Positions 1 to 7,183 of a DNA stretch of 16,689 bases are shown here, piece after piece; position 1 is the stretch's first letter, and every line of letters begins with the position of its first letter. Location: assembly GCA_964456525.1 (NCBI GenBank), contig CAYWAP010000038.1, positions 1-16,689 of the forward strand, in the 5' to 3' direction. Under the pieces are notes generated by a model that searched no databases, was not told the origin of the DNA, and saw only the letters and a list, made by a program, of their open reading frames with translations. The position numbers were made by a program, and so were the translations under genes. The DNA is from Onthomonas sp964456525 (GTDB taxonomy: Bacteria; Bacillota; Clostridia; Oscillospirales; Oscillospiraceae).

Positions 1-45
1 TAAAATCAAGGGTTTCTGCTTAGGGTGTTACCCGATAGCGACCGC

Positions 46-87
46 GATTTCGAGTCAGTCCCGTTATGACCACTTCGATACCACTCC
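46..87 (-). pseudogene. tRNA-Ser(CGA), 5' half only; broken or interrupted
   Basis: Read on the minus strand from base 87 there is a 7-nt acceptor-strand sequence GGAGTGG, then TA at tRNA positions 8-9. Next is a D-arm with TCG/CGG stem strands around AAGTGGTCATAA, then an anticodon arm ACTGA-CTCGAAA-TC with anticodon CGA (bases 52-50). The D-arm wording closely resembles clostridial tRNA-Ser as I remember it. The 3' anticodon strand should read TCAGT, but the sequence reads TCGCG and stays unlike a tRNA. No TTCGAAT-type T-loop, variable arm or 3' acceptor strand follows before the window ends. Either the gene was split by integration at the anticodon arm, or it holds an intron whose 3' exon lies outside the window, or it is decayed. 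The tRNA-Ser identity is recognition by eye, not a scan. Confidence 0.5.
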
Positions 88-357
88 GTATAATGCCCTC
101 CGCCAACTCGACAAGACGAGAGGAAGGAAGCTCTCTTATTATGCCACAACAAAGGCCGAAACGCAAGCGCTTCTTGAAAAAACAGCGAATGTATTTTTTC
201 GGACGCTCTGTTGTCGCATAAGCTGCTTCCCGACTCCGGGCAGTTACGCCGCCGAGAGGGGAGCGGATTGTCAATGGAGGAGGCGCCAACCGGGACAAAA
301 CCAGCTTCGATTGACGCCTTCCGGGCATCCGCGCAGGCGCGCCGGATGAACTATTGG
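88..357. other. Intergenic region between the tRNA-Ser fragment and the ABC operon end
   Basis: I see no convincing gene here. The long open frames that cross it on both strands show no recognisable protein. It holds the possible tRNA promoter at 138-166 and an imperfect GC hairpin (about 326-348, arms CATCCGCGC and GCGCCGGATG). The hairpin lies just downstream of the last operon gene but lacks a clear T-run, so it could at most be a weak operon terminator or a 3'-end stem. Confidence 0.5.
138..166 (-). promoter_or_regulatory. Possible promoter for the tRNA-Ser fragment
   Basis: On the minus strand there is a -35-like TTGCGT (161-166), a 17-nt spacer and a -10-like CATAAT (138-143). Initiation would fall about 45 nt before the tRNA 5' end, which is reasonable for a processed tRNA precursor. 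The match is moderate and was judged by eye. Confidence 0.3.
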
Positions 358-951
358 TCAGGCAAAAACTTCCCGTACAATGCCACACAGGATTTTAGCC
401 GTCTTTTCCGGGCCGTATTTACTGCTGTCGATCAACAAGTCCCGGTGATCCAGCACGGACTTGACCCCGTCGCAATACCGCAGACGGTAGATTTCCCGTG
501 CCCGGTCCACTTCCCGGATCATACGCTTTGCTTCCTTTTCGTCCATGCCCAGCAGTTCTGTGCAGTTTTTCAGCCTTGCCTCCACAGGTGCATAGACATA
601 AATGTTCAGACATCTCTCGACATCCCGCAGGATGCTGTCTGCACAACGGCCGACGATGATGCAGGATTCCTTCTGTGCCAGATCCCGGATAATATTGGAC
701 TGCACATAGAAAATCTCCTGCTGCATGCTGACGAGACCCGTGCCAAGAGGATATTTGCGGTTGGAAAAGAAATGTCCCCCCCGCTCCTCTTTCTGGCTGA
801 TTTCCGATACCGGCTGGCCCATGCGGCGGGCAGTTGTCTCCACGATGTCGCGATCATAGAATTTGATGCCCAGCTCTTCGGACATCTCCTTGGCAATCGT
901 GCGACCCATGCTGGCAAACTGCCTGGATATGGTTACCACATACTTTTCCAT
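358..951 (-). CDS. Cytidylate kinase-like family P-loop protein
   Basis: This 197-residue protein looks like the AAK6/cytidylate kinase-like family (Cytidylate_kin2), small P-loop proteins that are common in Clostridia and often of unknown substrate. Family landmarks are the opening VVTISRQF strand and loop (residues 5-12), FYDRDIV (31-37), CIIVGRCAD (97-105), the arginine-rich region around DRAREIYRLRY (149-159) and DLLIDSSKYG (171-180). The nucleotide-binding loop reads ASMGRT (13-18), where I would expect a GSGG-type glycine-rich loop, so catalysis is uncertain. The start has a good AGGAGAGG Shine-Dalgarno. The gene follows the second permease by 21 nt, so it is probably co-transcribed with the amino acid transporter; why a kinase sits there is unknown. 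It could be a nucleotide-sensing protein rather than a true CMP kinase. Confidence 0.75.
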   Translation of the reverse strand: MEKYVVTISRQFASMGRTIAKEMSEELGIKFYDRDIVETTARRMGQPVSEISQKEERGGHFFSNRKYPLGTGLVSMQQEIFYVQSNIIRDLAQKESCIIVGRCADSILRDVERCLNIYVYAPVEARLKNCTELLGMDEKEAKRMIREVDRAREIYRLRYCDGVKSVLDHRDLLIDSSKYGPEKTAKILCGIVREVFA

Positions 952-972
952 GATTACCTCTCCTTTTCCTGC

Positions 973-1734
973 CTATCGTGCTGCCGCCGGGGCCTTCTTT
1001 TTACGCTTCTGCATGGTTCTGACAATACAGGACAGCGTAAAATTGATGATAAAGTAGATGGCCGCCGCCGCCCCGAAGAGCACAAACACGTCCGACACAT
1101 TTACCGTTCCGGTTCCGTTATAATTGTAGGCGGAGCTCAGAATCTGCCGGGTGCGTGCCATCAGCTCAATCACCGCCACGTTTGCCAGATAGGAAGAGTC
1201 CTTAATGGTCGTGATAACCTGGCTTAAGAGCGTCGGGATAATATTTCGGTAAGCCTGAGGCAGGATAATATACCACATAATCTGTACAATGTTGAACCCC
1301 TGGGAGTGTCCAGCCTCAAACTGGCCATGGGCCACGGAGTTCAGTCCGCCGCGAACGATCTCCGCCACCACAGAGGAGGTGAACAGGATCAATGCGATGG
1401 AAGCCTTAAATAAAAGCCTCACTTCCACGGTGGACAGGCCGAACATTTTCTGGTTCAAAAAAGCGGGGCTGGGACAGAAAACCAGACAGATAAAGATCCA
1501 CAAAAGCAGCGGGGTGTTCCGGAACACTTCAATATAGATTACGGCAATCCATTTGAGGATCCGGGACGGACCGCGGTTGCAATAGTTGCGGAGCATGGCA
1601 AGTATGGAACCCAGCACCAGACCGAGCAGCACGGAAACCACAGAGATGACCAGGGTGAATGCGACGCCTTTCAGCAAATACTGAATGATCGCCGAGTTGG
1701 TCAGTATAGAAAAGCTACCTCCTAGAGTGCTCAT
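973..1734 (-). CDS. Polar amino acid ABC transporter permease (second permease)
   Basis: A 253-residue integral membrane protein of the HisM/GlnP type, expected to form the translocation channel as a heterodimer with the permease encoded just upstream. Hydrophobic segments begin near residue 20 (VAFTLVISVVSVLLGLVLGSI). The family's EVFRNTPLLLWIF follows near residue 70. The cytoplasmic EAA coupling loop lies near residues 125-165 and includes EIVRGGLNSVAHGQFEAGHSQGF and IILPQAYRNIIP; this loop docks on the ATPase. The C-terminus is basic (KRKKKAPAAAR). Its ATG overlaps the stop of the preceding permease by 4 bp (ATGA), a sign of translational coupling. The substrate cannot be fixed from the permease. 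Confidence 0.9.
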   Translation of the reverse strand: MSTLGGSFSILTNSAIIQYLLKGVAFTLVISVVSVLLGLVLGSILAMLRNYCNRGPSRILKWIAVIYIEVFRNTPLLLWIFICLVFCPSPAFLNQKMFGLSTVEVRLLFKASIALILFTSSVVAEIVRGGLNSVAHGQFEAGHSQGFNIVQIMWYIILPQAYRNIIPTLLSQVITTIKDSSYLANVAVIELMARTRQILSSAYNYNGTGTVNVSDVFVLFGAAAAIYFIINFTLSCIVRTMQKRKKKAPAAAR

Positions 1735-2468
1735 GCGCCCGCCTTCCTTTCTCCTTCTGCGGCTTTGCTGCCCATCATATTGACGATGCGGTCACGTTTC
1801 TTCAGGGAGTTCTCCCACATACTGGCCAAAGTGGACAGGGGGAAGCACACCACGAAAAATAAAAGACCGCTGACCAGATATGCCGGAGCGTAAGCGCCGC
1901 CGGTGGTGGAACCTGTTACAAAACTATAAGTCAGGGAAATCAAATCTGCCCCGCCGACGATATACAGGCAGGACGTATTTTTAATCAGGTTTACCACCTG
2001 ATTGACCATGGGCGGCAGGATGATCTTGATGCTCTGGGGCAAGATGATGTAGTACATTGTCCCCGCGTACCCAAATCCCTGAGAATGGGCGGCCTCAAAC
2101 TGCCCCTTGGGGATGGACTCGATGCCGGCACGAATGACCTCAGACACATAAGCGCCGTGATAGATGCCCAGGGAGATGATACCCGTCGTCAAGATGCCGA
2201 GGCTGTTTCCGGAAAATGCCAATGCATAATACAAAAAACACAACTGCAGCAGAAGCGGGGTGTTCTGGATGACTTCCACATAAACCCGGCTGATCAACTT
2301 TAGAGGTTTCTTTCCGCTGGTTGCCATCAGACCGAAGATCACTCCCAATATAAACGCCAGAAACAACCCGAAGAGGGCTGTCTTAGCGGTATTTTCCAAC
2401 CCCAACAGAAAGGTGCTTCGATAGGCCCACACCTTTGCCCAGGCGGTCGGACTGAATAATCCAGACAT
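1731..2468 (-). CDS. Polar amino acid ABC transporter permease (first permease)
   Basis: A 245-residue HisM/GlnP-type membrane protein and the other half of the channel. It has an N-terminal transmembrane segment (about residues 25-48, TAKTALFGLFLAFILGVIFG), the conserved VEVIQNTPLLLQLCFLYY near residue 65, and an EAA loop with EVIRAGIESIPKGQFEAAHSQGF followed by IILPQSIKIILPPMVNQ. Further hydrophobic segments end near residue 215. An AAGGAGG Shine-Dalgarno lies 11 nt before the ATG. The gene is separated from the binding-protein gene by 81 bp that contain a strong hairpin, and overlaps the next permease by 4 bp. Paired permeases next to a binding protein and an ATPase are the normal layout of a polar amino acid uptake system. 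Confidence 0.9.
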   Translation of the reverse strand: MSGLFSPTAWAKVWAYRSTFLLGLENTAKTALFGLFLAFILGVIFGLMATSGKKPLKLISRVYVEVIQNTPLLLQLCFLYYALAFSGNSLGILTTGIISLGIYHGAYVSEVIRAGIESIPKGQFEAAHSQGFGYAGTMYYIILPQSIKIILPPMVNQVVNLIKNTSCLYIVGGADLISLTYSFVTGSTTGGAYAPAYLVSGLLFFVVCFPLSTLASMWENSLKKRDRIVNMMGSKAAEGERKAGA

Positions 2469-2501
2469 AGATACGTTGTCCTCCTTCTGCTTTCTTATGA
2501 A

Positions 2502-2530
2502 GCGGGCGAAAGATAAAACCTTTCGCCCGC
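2502..2530 (-). other. Intercistronic hairpin between binding protein and permease genes
   Basis: A perfect 11-bp stem, GCGGGCGAAAG (2502-2512) pairing with CTTTCGCCCGC (2520-2530), with a 7-nt loop. No U-run follows on the minus strand, so it does not look like a full terminator. In such operons, stems after the binding-protein gene commonly protect the upstream mRNA or partly stop transcription, giving more binding protein than permease. That role is inference here. Confidence 0.6.
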
Positions 2531-2549
2531 TGAGGAATTATGCTGTCGA

Positions 2550-3452
2550 TTATCCCAGATTGTACTCCTCAATCAACTCGTCGATGGTGCCGTCTTCCAG
2601 CCACTGGCTTACAAGGGTATCGCAAAGGGTGGAGAAATCAGACCCCTTGGTGGTGGCGATGCCGTATTCCTGGGGAGAGAATTCTTCGTCAATGTAGGAA
2701 CGGCTATCCGTGTTGTAAATCGCCAGGATGGACTTATCCACACAGAACGCATCCACTTCGCCAGCACTCAAAGCGGTGGAGATGGAGGGATAGTCGTCAT
2801 ACTGCTGGAAGGAGACGCCCTCGGTCCAGGTTGCGGGGTCGAAGGTATCCGCATCGTAATTATCGCCGCTGATAATACCCGCGTCAATCATCGCTTCCAC
2901 AAGGGACTGTGCGGAAGTGGAGCCAGAGGACACGCCAACTGTGGTATCAGCCAGGTCAGCAAGAGAAGTGATGCCGGAAGAATCTTCCACCAGAACCGTT
3001 ACATAGTCCGTGTAGTACGCCGTGGAGAAATCCCAGGACTCACGCCGCTCATCCGTAATGGTAAAGGTGGCCAGCACGCAGTCGATGTCGCCGGAGTCCA
3101 GAAGCTCGCCTCTGGTCGCCGCCGTCACCGTGGTGTACTCCACTTCCACGCCCAGATAATCTGCGATCATCTGCGCCAGGTCGATCTCCATGCCGCTGTA
3201 CTCACCGGTCAGGGTGTCCTGGTATCCAAAGCCTTCCACTGCGTTTTTCACGCCGACTCTCAGAACGCCCCGGTCAATGATGGCCTGGGTGTCGGTTCCA
3301 AATTCTGCCGTATCGTCTGAAGAAGACGAAGACCCGGAGGAGTCCCCGGACTCGTCGGCAGTGGTCGTGGTATCACTTCCGCATGCCGTCAGCATCGTCA
3401 GCATCATGCCCAATGCGAGCAAAAGCGACAGGATTTTCTTCCAATTCTTCAT
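2550..3452 (-). CDS. Amino acid ABC transporter substrate-binding lipoprotein
   Basis: This secreted lipoprotein captures the amino acid and delivers it to the permease pair. The signal peptide ends in a lipobox, LTAC, with a cysteine at about residue 24. A Ser/Asp/Thr-rich linker follows, then a family 3 solute-binding fold. Landmarks are GVLRVGVKNAVEGFGY, the SGMEIDLAQMIADYLG stretch, VTAATRGELLDSGDIDCVLATFTITDERRESWDFS, and the SLADLADTTVGVSSGST hinge. The TRG...TFTITDERR wording is typical of glutamine/glutamate/aspartate-type binding proteins, but the substrate is not certain. I prefer the ATG at 3452 because AAGGAGG lies 8 nt before it; an ATG at 3458 is only 2 nt from that site. The mature protein is about 277 residues, a normal size. 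Confidence 0.92.
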   Translation of the reverse strand: MKNWKKILSLLLALGMMLTMLTACGSDTTTTADESGDSSGSSSSSDDTAEFGTDTQAIIDRGVLRVGVKNAVEGFGYQDTLTGEYSGMEIDLAQMIADYLGVEVEYTTVTAATRGELLDSGDIDCVLATFTITDERRESWDFSTAYYTDYVTVLVEDSSGITSLADLADTTVGVSSGSTSAQSLVEAMIDAGIISGDNYDADTFDPATWTEGVSFQQYDDYPSISTALSAGEVDAFCVDKSILAIYNTDSRSYIDEEFSPQEYGIATTKGSDFSTLCDTLVSQWLEDGTIDELIEEYNLG

Positions 3453-3541
3453 AGTCATTTCCTCCTTGTTTGGAAATATTTATAGACAGGGCCGCGCACA
3501 GCCCGACCCATGCTACCTTGTTTTTAGGGTGGGGGCATCCG

Positions 3542-4264
3542 TTACCGGATGATCTTGCCCAGGAACTGCTTCACCCGCTCGTTTTGCGGATTGGTAAAGA
3601 AGTGCTCCGGCGTGCCCTCCTCAATAATCTGGCCGTCGGCCATGAAGACCACCCGGTCTGCCACCTGCCGTGCAAAGCCCATCTCGTGGGTGACGACGAC
3701 CATCGTGATATTTTCCTGTGCCAGTTTGATCATGACGTCCAGCACCTCCTGAATCGTCTCCGGGTCCAGTGCCGACGTGGGTTCGTCGAAGAGGATGATC
3801 TTCGTCTGAGCACACAGGGCACGGGCAATGGCGATTCTCTGCTGCTGTCCGCCGGACAAGGTGGTGGGATACTCGTGGGCTTTATCCGTCAGGCCAACCA
3901 CGTCCAGATAGTGATAGGCCAGCTCTTCGGCCTCTTTTTTGGACTTGTGGTGAAGTTTCATAGGCGCCAGCGTCAGATTTTTCAGCACCGTCATGTGCGG
4001 GTACAGATTGAACTGCTGGAACACCATGGACTCCGTCTCCCGCACCACTTTCGTCTTGTTGTGGGAGGTCAATTCCGTGCCGTTGATGTACACATGTCCG
4101 CTGGTGGGCTCCTCCAAAAAGTTCATGCACCGTACCGTTGTGGATTTGCCGGAACCGGAGGGGCCGATGATGACCAGCTTTTCACCTTCTTTTACCTCCA
4201 GATCCACATCTTTTAAAACGTGCAGATCTCCGAAGTATTTATTTACCTTTTCCAGTTTAATCAT
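3542..4264 (-). CDS. Polar amino acid ABC transporter ATP-binding protein (GlnQ type)
   Basis: The 240-residue ATPase that powers the importer. Walker A is GPSGSGKS (34-41), the Q-loop glutamines are at 83-84, the signature is LSGGQ (136-140), Walker B is IILFD with catalytic Glu161, the D-loop is SALD, and the switch histidine is His193 in VVTHEMGFA. The close fit to the glutamine/histidine transporter ATPases, including EEPTSGHVYINGTEL and QQFNLYPHMTVLKN, places it with the permeases downstream. It is the first gene of the operon, with Shine-Dalgarno GAGGAG about 8 nt before ATG. A promoter and a structured leader precede it, so its mRNA leader probably controls the whole transporter. Confidence 0.93.
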   Translation of the reverse strand: MIKLEKVNKYFGDLHVLKDVDLEVKEGEKLVIIGPSGSGKSTTVRCMNFLEEPTSGHVYINGTELTSHNKTKVVRETESMVFQQFNLYPHMTVLKNLTLAPMKLHHKSKKEAEELAYHYLDVVGLTDKAHEYPTTLSGGQQQRIAIARALCAQTKIILFDEPTSALDPETIQEVLDVMIKLAQENITMVVVTHEMGFARQVADRVVFMADGQIIEEGTPEHFFTNPQNERVKQFLGKIIR

Positions 4265-4310
4265 AACGCTGCTCCTCTTTCACTTGAAATCGAGTGTCAA
4301 TCACATCACC

Positions 4311-4430
4311 TGGGCTTCATAGCCCCGCCAGTTTCACGCCCTGCCCCCGCGCCGGAGGGATGGGGCCGCGGACTGCCCTCAAAAAATGACACAAGGCGTC
4401 TTGTACTCCTGTACAAAACGCCCTTGCCTT
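4311..4430 (-). promoter_or_regulatory. Structured 5' leader of the amino acid ABC operon, possible attenuator
   Basis: Transcription from the promoter at 4436-4464 should start near 4430, so the RNA opens almost at once with a long stem: 4411-4426 pairs with 4392-4406 around a 4-nt loop, with one bulge. Six U follow shortly after (bases 4386-4381), as in an intrinsic terminator, although 5 nt separate stem and U-run. Two more stems follow: a GC-rich one at about 4343-4367 and GGGCT-atga-AGCCC at 4312-4325. I recognise no T-box, glycine or lysine riboswitch consensus. It may be an unlisted attenuator, a 5' stabilising stem, or an accidental fold. Confidence 0.4.
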
Positions 4431-4435
4431 TGACC

Positions 4436-4464
4436 ATAATATACTAAGCGAAGGGTTTTGTCAA
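4436..4464 (-). promoter_or_regulatory. Sigma-A-type promoter of the amino acid ABC operon
   Basis: On the minus strand there is a consensus -35 TTGACA (4459-4464), a 17-nt spacer and -10 TATTAT (4436-4441). The -35 box overlaps the stop codon region of the upstream amidotransferase-like gene, so the operon can be transcribed independently of it. Confidence 0.8.
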
Positions 4465-5219
4465 GTCCTATTCAAATTTTTCGCCGAAACGGGCCTGACC
4501 GGCTCCGGCGCGCAACGGCTGGCCGCCTCCACCAGAGCGCGAAACAGCTTCCGGCTGTCCTCATCCCGGGGAATCAAAAACTCCGGATGCCATTGAACGG
4601 CCCAAATCCAGCGGAAATTGGGGGCATAAACTGCTTCAATCAGGCCGTCGTCGGCACAGGCCATGATTTCCAGGCCGGGAGCCAGGCGCCGAACCCCCTG
4701 ATGGTGGCAGCTGTTGACCGCCATACGGTCCTTGTTTAACAGCTGCTGAAGGGGAGAGCCTGACACCAGGTCTACTTCATGGGCCGGCAGGTCATAGGGG
4801 GGATCCTGATGATGTACCACATCGGAGGGGTGCTGCTCCGGAAGATCCTGATATAACGTCCCGCCAAAGGCGGCGTTGAGAAGCTGGATTCCCCGGCAAA
4901 TGCCCAGCAAGGGTTTATCATGCTCCAGAATCAGGGGCAGCAGGACTGTCTCCATTTCGTCCCGGGCCGGGCACTGCTCTCCGCAGCACGGCAAGGGCGT
5001 TGCGCCGTAGCGTTCCGGGGACACGTCCTGTCCGCCGGGGAAGAGGAATGCGCTGCACGTTTCGGCCATCTGGGCCAGCATGTCCCTGTCAGCAGTAGGG
5101 GGCAGGATGATGGGCAGTCCGCCGGCCTCCAGGACGCCCTCCAAATATCCCGGCAGCATCCAGTAGCTGTCCTTTTCAAAATCATATAGGGGAACGATTC
5201 CGATGATCGGTTTTTTCAT
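4461..5219 (-). CDS. Gamma-glutamyl-gamma-aminobutyrate hydrolase family protein (peptidase C26)
   Basis: A 252-residue class I glutamine amidotransferase-like protein of the PuuD/peptidase C26 family, which hydrolyses gamma-glutamyl amide bonds. Visible landmarks are PIIGIVPLYD at the N-terminus, the oxyanion-region PGGQDVSPERYG (61-72), the nucleophile elbow GICRGIQLLNAAFGG with Cys108, SCHHQGV (170-176), and the QWHPE motif supplying His211 and Glu213. The full triad is present, so it should be active. The true substrate could be gamma-glutamyl-GABA from putrescine breakdown or another gamma-glutamyl compound. It has its own promoter at 5283-5311 and lies upstream of the polar amino acid transporter in the same direction, which loosely suggests glutamate or glutamine handling. 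Confidence 0.88.
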   Translation of the reverse strand: MKKPIIGIVPLYDFEKDSYWMLPGYLEGVLEAGGLPIILPPTADRDMLAQMAETCSAFLFPGGQDVSPERYGATPLPCCGEQCPARDEMETVLLPLILEHDKPLLGICRGIQLLNAAFGGTLYQDLPEQHPSDVVHHQDPPYDLPAHEVDLVSGSPLQQLLNKDRMAVNSCHHQGVRRLAPGLEIMACADDGLIEAVYAPNFRWIWAVQWHPEFLIPRDEDSRKLFRALVEAASRCAPEPVRPVSAKNLNRT

Positions 5220-5282
5220 CCTGATGGCCTCCTGATAGAGAAAATAAGGGGATTGGTCAGAACCTTCTTACTTTTGCACACT

Positions 5283-5311
5283 AGTATACAAAATTTTTCA
5301 GCCTTTTGCAA
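5283..5311 (-). promoter_or_regulatory. Promoter of the amidotransferase-like gene
   Basis: Minus-strand -35 TTGCAA (5306-5311), a 17-nt spacer and -10 TATACT (5283-5288), inside a short AT-rich patch 60-90 bp before the start codon. Confidence 0.65.
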
Positions 5312-5413
5312 GAGGCGGGAAGGCTTTTTGCATCATTTTTCCAGAGAAGGCACAAAAAAGTGAAAAAACGGCAAAATCAGCCCCTGTTTTGAAACATGTC
5401 AACAGGCCAAAAT

Positions 5414-5463
5414 GACGGATCATCCCCGAATCTGCCAAATGGCGGAAAATCGGGGATGCCGTC
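5414..5463 (-). terminator. Inverted repeat downstream of ypeB, probable terminator
   Basis: GACGG plus CATCCCCGA (5414-5429, with a 2-nt bulge) pairs with TCGGGGATG plus CCGTC (5450-5463). An inner TGCCA/TGGCG pairing can extend the stem. It follows the ypeB stop by 9 bp on the minus strand. Only a short ATTTT follows, so termination strength is uncertain. Confidence 0.5.
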
Positions 5464-5471
5464 AACGGTTT

Positions 5472-6839
5472 TTATCTGGTTAGCGCGCCGTTCTCGTCTT
5501 CCAGCAGCAGGAGAATCTGTTCCTCCTCTCCGGACGCCGCGTTGACATAGACCAGGCACTGGCCCTCCTCGTCGGTTTTGCAGAGGAATTCCCAACACAG
5601 CGTTTCGTATTCGCCCTCGGTGGGAATCAGCGTCAGCTGGGAGGACTTGATTTGCAGTTCCGAGGAGACCGCGCCCTCAGCTTCCTCCTTGGTCACAGCT
5701 GGGGAGAGGTCGTCTCTCTGCATGTGGTTCATTAAATATCCGGCCGATTCAAAGCCCACAATATCGCCCGTGTCCAAAGCGACTTCCACCTTAATCAGAT
5801 CCGGATAGCAGAGCACATCCTCCTGGGTGGCGGCAAAATTGACTGTCAGGCAGTTGTTCTGGTCGATATAATAGCTCTCCTGCATGGAGGTGATGTCGTG
5901 GTCTTCCAGGAAGTCTTTGGCCAGCTGGACGCCCTCTTCATGGCTCAACGTCTTCGCGCCTGCCGTTCGGGAGCAGTTGATGGAGAGGATATAGCCCCCC
6001 TGTTTGGTCACCTCAACGGTGACAACGCAGCCCTCCAACACGTCTTCAAACACATAGCAGGGAATTTCGCCGTTGACATCGGAAACACTGGTCAGGGCGG
6101 AAGGCTCGACATTTAAAAACTCCGCAGCTGCCTCTCTGGCCTGTTGGCTGGTGACGGTGTCCTCATGCTCCAGCATGGCCGCCGAGCGGGACTGCAAATG
6201 CTCGGAAAATGGCCCGTCATAAATGAGGGTGGGCAGTTCGGGGAAATCCGCTTCAATGGACTCAAAGGTGCTTCCGGAGAACAGCTCCTCGTCCTCGGTC
6301 AGATTGGCCAGGCGTTTTTCCACCGCCTCGGCGTCGGCCAGGGTGACGGTGCCGTCGTTGAGCTGGTTGCTCAGCTCATTCAGCTCCTGGGACAAAATGG
6401 AGGCGGCCTGGGACAGGGCCTTCAGGTTTGCCAGATCTTCCTCGGTGTAGCCGTCGTTGACGTGGACGTTCTTGGAGACGGCCAGGGCGTAGTCGCCCAC
6501 TTTGTTGATGAAATCGATGGTGTTTTCCAGTTCAATGTTTGCATAGGGTAATTCACCCAGGGCCTGGGCGGCGGTGGCGGCTTCCCCGTAGATTTTGGTG
6601 CACAGTGCGGAGATCATGCCGGGAGAGGTGGAGTAGACACATTTTTTCAGGTCCGTATCCACTTCTCCAACGCTTTCGGTCATCACCTGAAAAGCCCTGA
6701 CGGAGTTGATGGCGGCCTGGGTCTGATAGCGGCTGGAGCGAATCCCCAACCGAATCGCCAGAACCGAAAGTACAATGAATGCGGCCGCGGCAAAGGTGAC
6801 CAATCGTGCGACGGCACGCCGGGACAGAGAATAGTTCAT
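5472..6839 (-). CDS. ypeB: Spore germination protein YpeB
   Basis: A 455-residue protein matching YpeB, which in Bacillus is needed to hold the cortex-lytic enzyme SleB in the dormant spore and is released during germination. One N-terminal membrane segment (about residues 10-31) is followed by an alpha-helical domain rich in Ala, Glu and Leu. The C-terminal half is made of PepSY-like repeats; one includes ITSMQESYYIDQNNCLTVNFA and the last ends in CLVYVNAASGEEEQILLL. The length fits the family (about 450). I chose the ATG at 6839 because GGAGG lies 10 nt upstream; the same frame stays open to 7151, but that extension looks non-coding. sleB, normally the gene before ypeB, is absent here, and a divergent reductase gene occupies its place. 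Expression late in the forespore is expected. Confidence 0.85.
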   Translation of the reverse strand: MNYSLSRRAVARLVTFAAAAFIVLSVLAIRLGIRSSRYQTQAAINSVRAFQVMTESVGEVDTDLKKCVYSTSPGMISALCTKIYGEAATAAQALGELPYANIELENTIDFINKVGDYALAVSKNVHVNDGYTEEDLANLKALSQAASILSQELNELSNQLNDGTVTLADAEAVEKRLANLTEDEELFSGSTFESIEADFPELPTLIYDGPFSEHLQSRSAAMLEHEDTVTSQQAREAAAEFLNVEPSALTSVSDVNGEIPCYVFEDVLEGCVVTVEVTKQGGYILSINCSRTAGAKTLSHEEGVQLAKDFLEDHDITSMQESYYIDQNNCLTVNFAATQEDVLCYPDLIKVEVALDTGDIVGFESAGYLMNHMQRDDLSPAVTKEEAEGAVSSELQIKSSQLTLIPTEGEYETLCWEFLCKTDEEGQCLVYVNAASGEEEQILLLLEDENGALTR

Positions 6840-6875
6840 GCTGCTGCTTCCTCCCTGAAATGCGGATTTTGGGAT

Positions 6876-6904
6876 TAGTCTTTCACAGCAGGGGGATTTT
6901 ATGC
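6876..6904 (-). promoter_or_regulatory. Possible forespore (sigma-G-like) promoter of ypeB
   Basis: On the minus strand GCATA (6900-6904), 17 nt, then AAGACTA (6876-6882), which partly resembles the sigma-G -10 consensus CATNNTA with two mismatches. Position about 40 bp before the start and the known forespore expression of ypeB support it, but the match is weak. Confidence 0.25.
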
Positions 6905-6996
6905 GGCGAAGCGGCAGAGGAAAAATGGACCAATGACCCTCGGCGCTGGGCCGCAGAGGGCGGAAACCCAATGCTGGCCGGAGTTGACACGCGCCC

Positions 6997-7025
6997 TTGT
7001 GATCGCGGAAAAAATTTGCTATAAT
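6997..7025 (+). promoter_or_regulatory. Sigma-A-type promoter upstream of the reductase gene
   Basis: -35 TTGTGA (6997-7002), a 17-nt spacer and a perfect -10 TATAAT (7020-7025). A TTGACA at 6984-6989 lies 30 bp from the -10 and is too far to be its partner. Confidence 0.65.
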
Positions 7026-7073
7026 GTCTCTCAGAGAGAGCCGGAAAAGGGAGATCGTCTTCTGGATGGGGAA

Positions 7074-7157
7074 ATGAAACGCGATTGCGTTGAAAAAGAG
7101 TTCCATGAGGCGGTTCTGGAATTGTTTAAAAGGCTGTGCGGTTACGTACATCCATAA
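7074..7157 (+). CDS. Possible 27-residue leader peptide
   Basis: A short open frame starting ATGAAACGC, preceded by a weak GGGG-type ribosome site, just downstream of the 6997-7025 promoter. The peptide (MKRDCVEKEFHEAVLELFKR then LCGYVHP) looks like an amphipathic helix with two cysteines. I recognise no family. It may be a leader peptide, a small protein, or chance; the evidence is only its position and composition. Confidence 0.2.
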   Translation: MKRDCVEKEFHEAVLELFKRLCGYVHP

Positions 7158-7183
7158 GGGATATATGAAAAGAAAATCATTTT

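Noticed and set aside
211..1227. A 338-codon plus-strand open frame opposite the kinase-like gene and second permease
   Set aside because: It is antisense to two well-recognised genes, has no domain signature, and its composition reflects the complementary strand.
6984..7025. TTGACA at 6984 as -35 for the TATAAT at 7020
   Set aside because: The 30-bp spacing is too long; TTGTGA at 6997 gives a 17-bp spacer.
6840..7151. A 104-residue N-terminal extension of ypeB in the same frame
   Set aside because: The extension has no similarity to YpeB, and a good ribosome site and a membrane segment start at 6839, matching family length.
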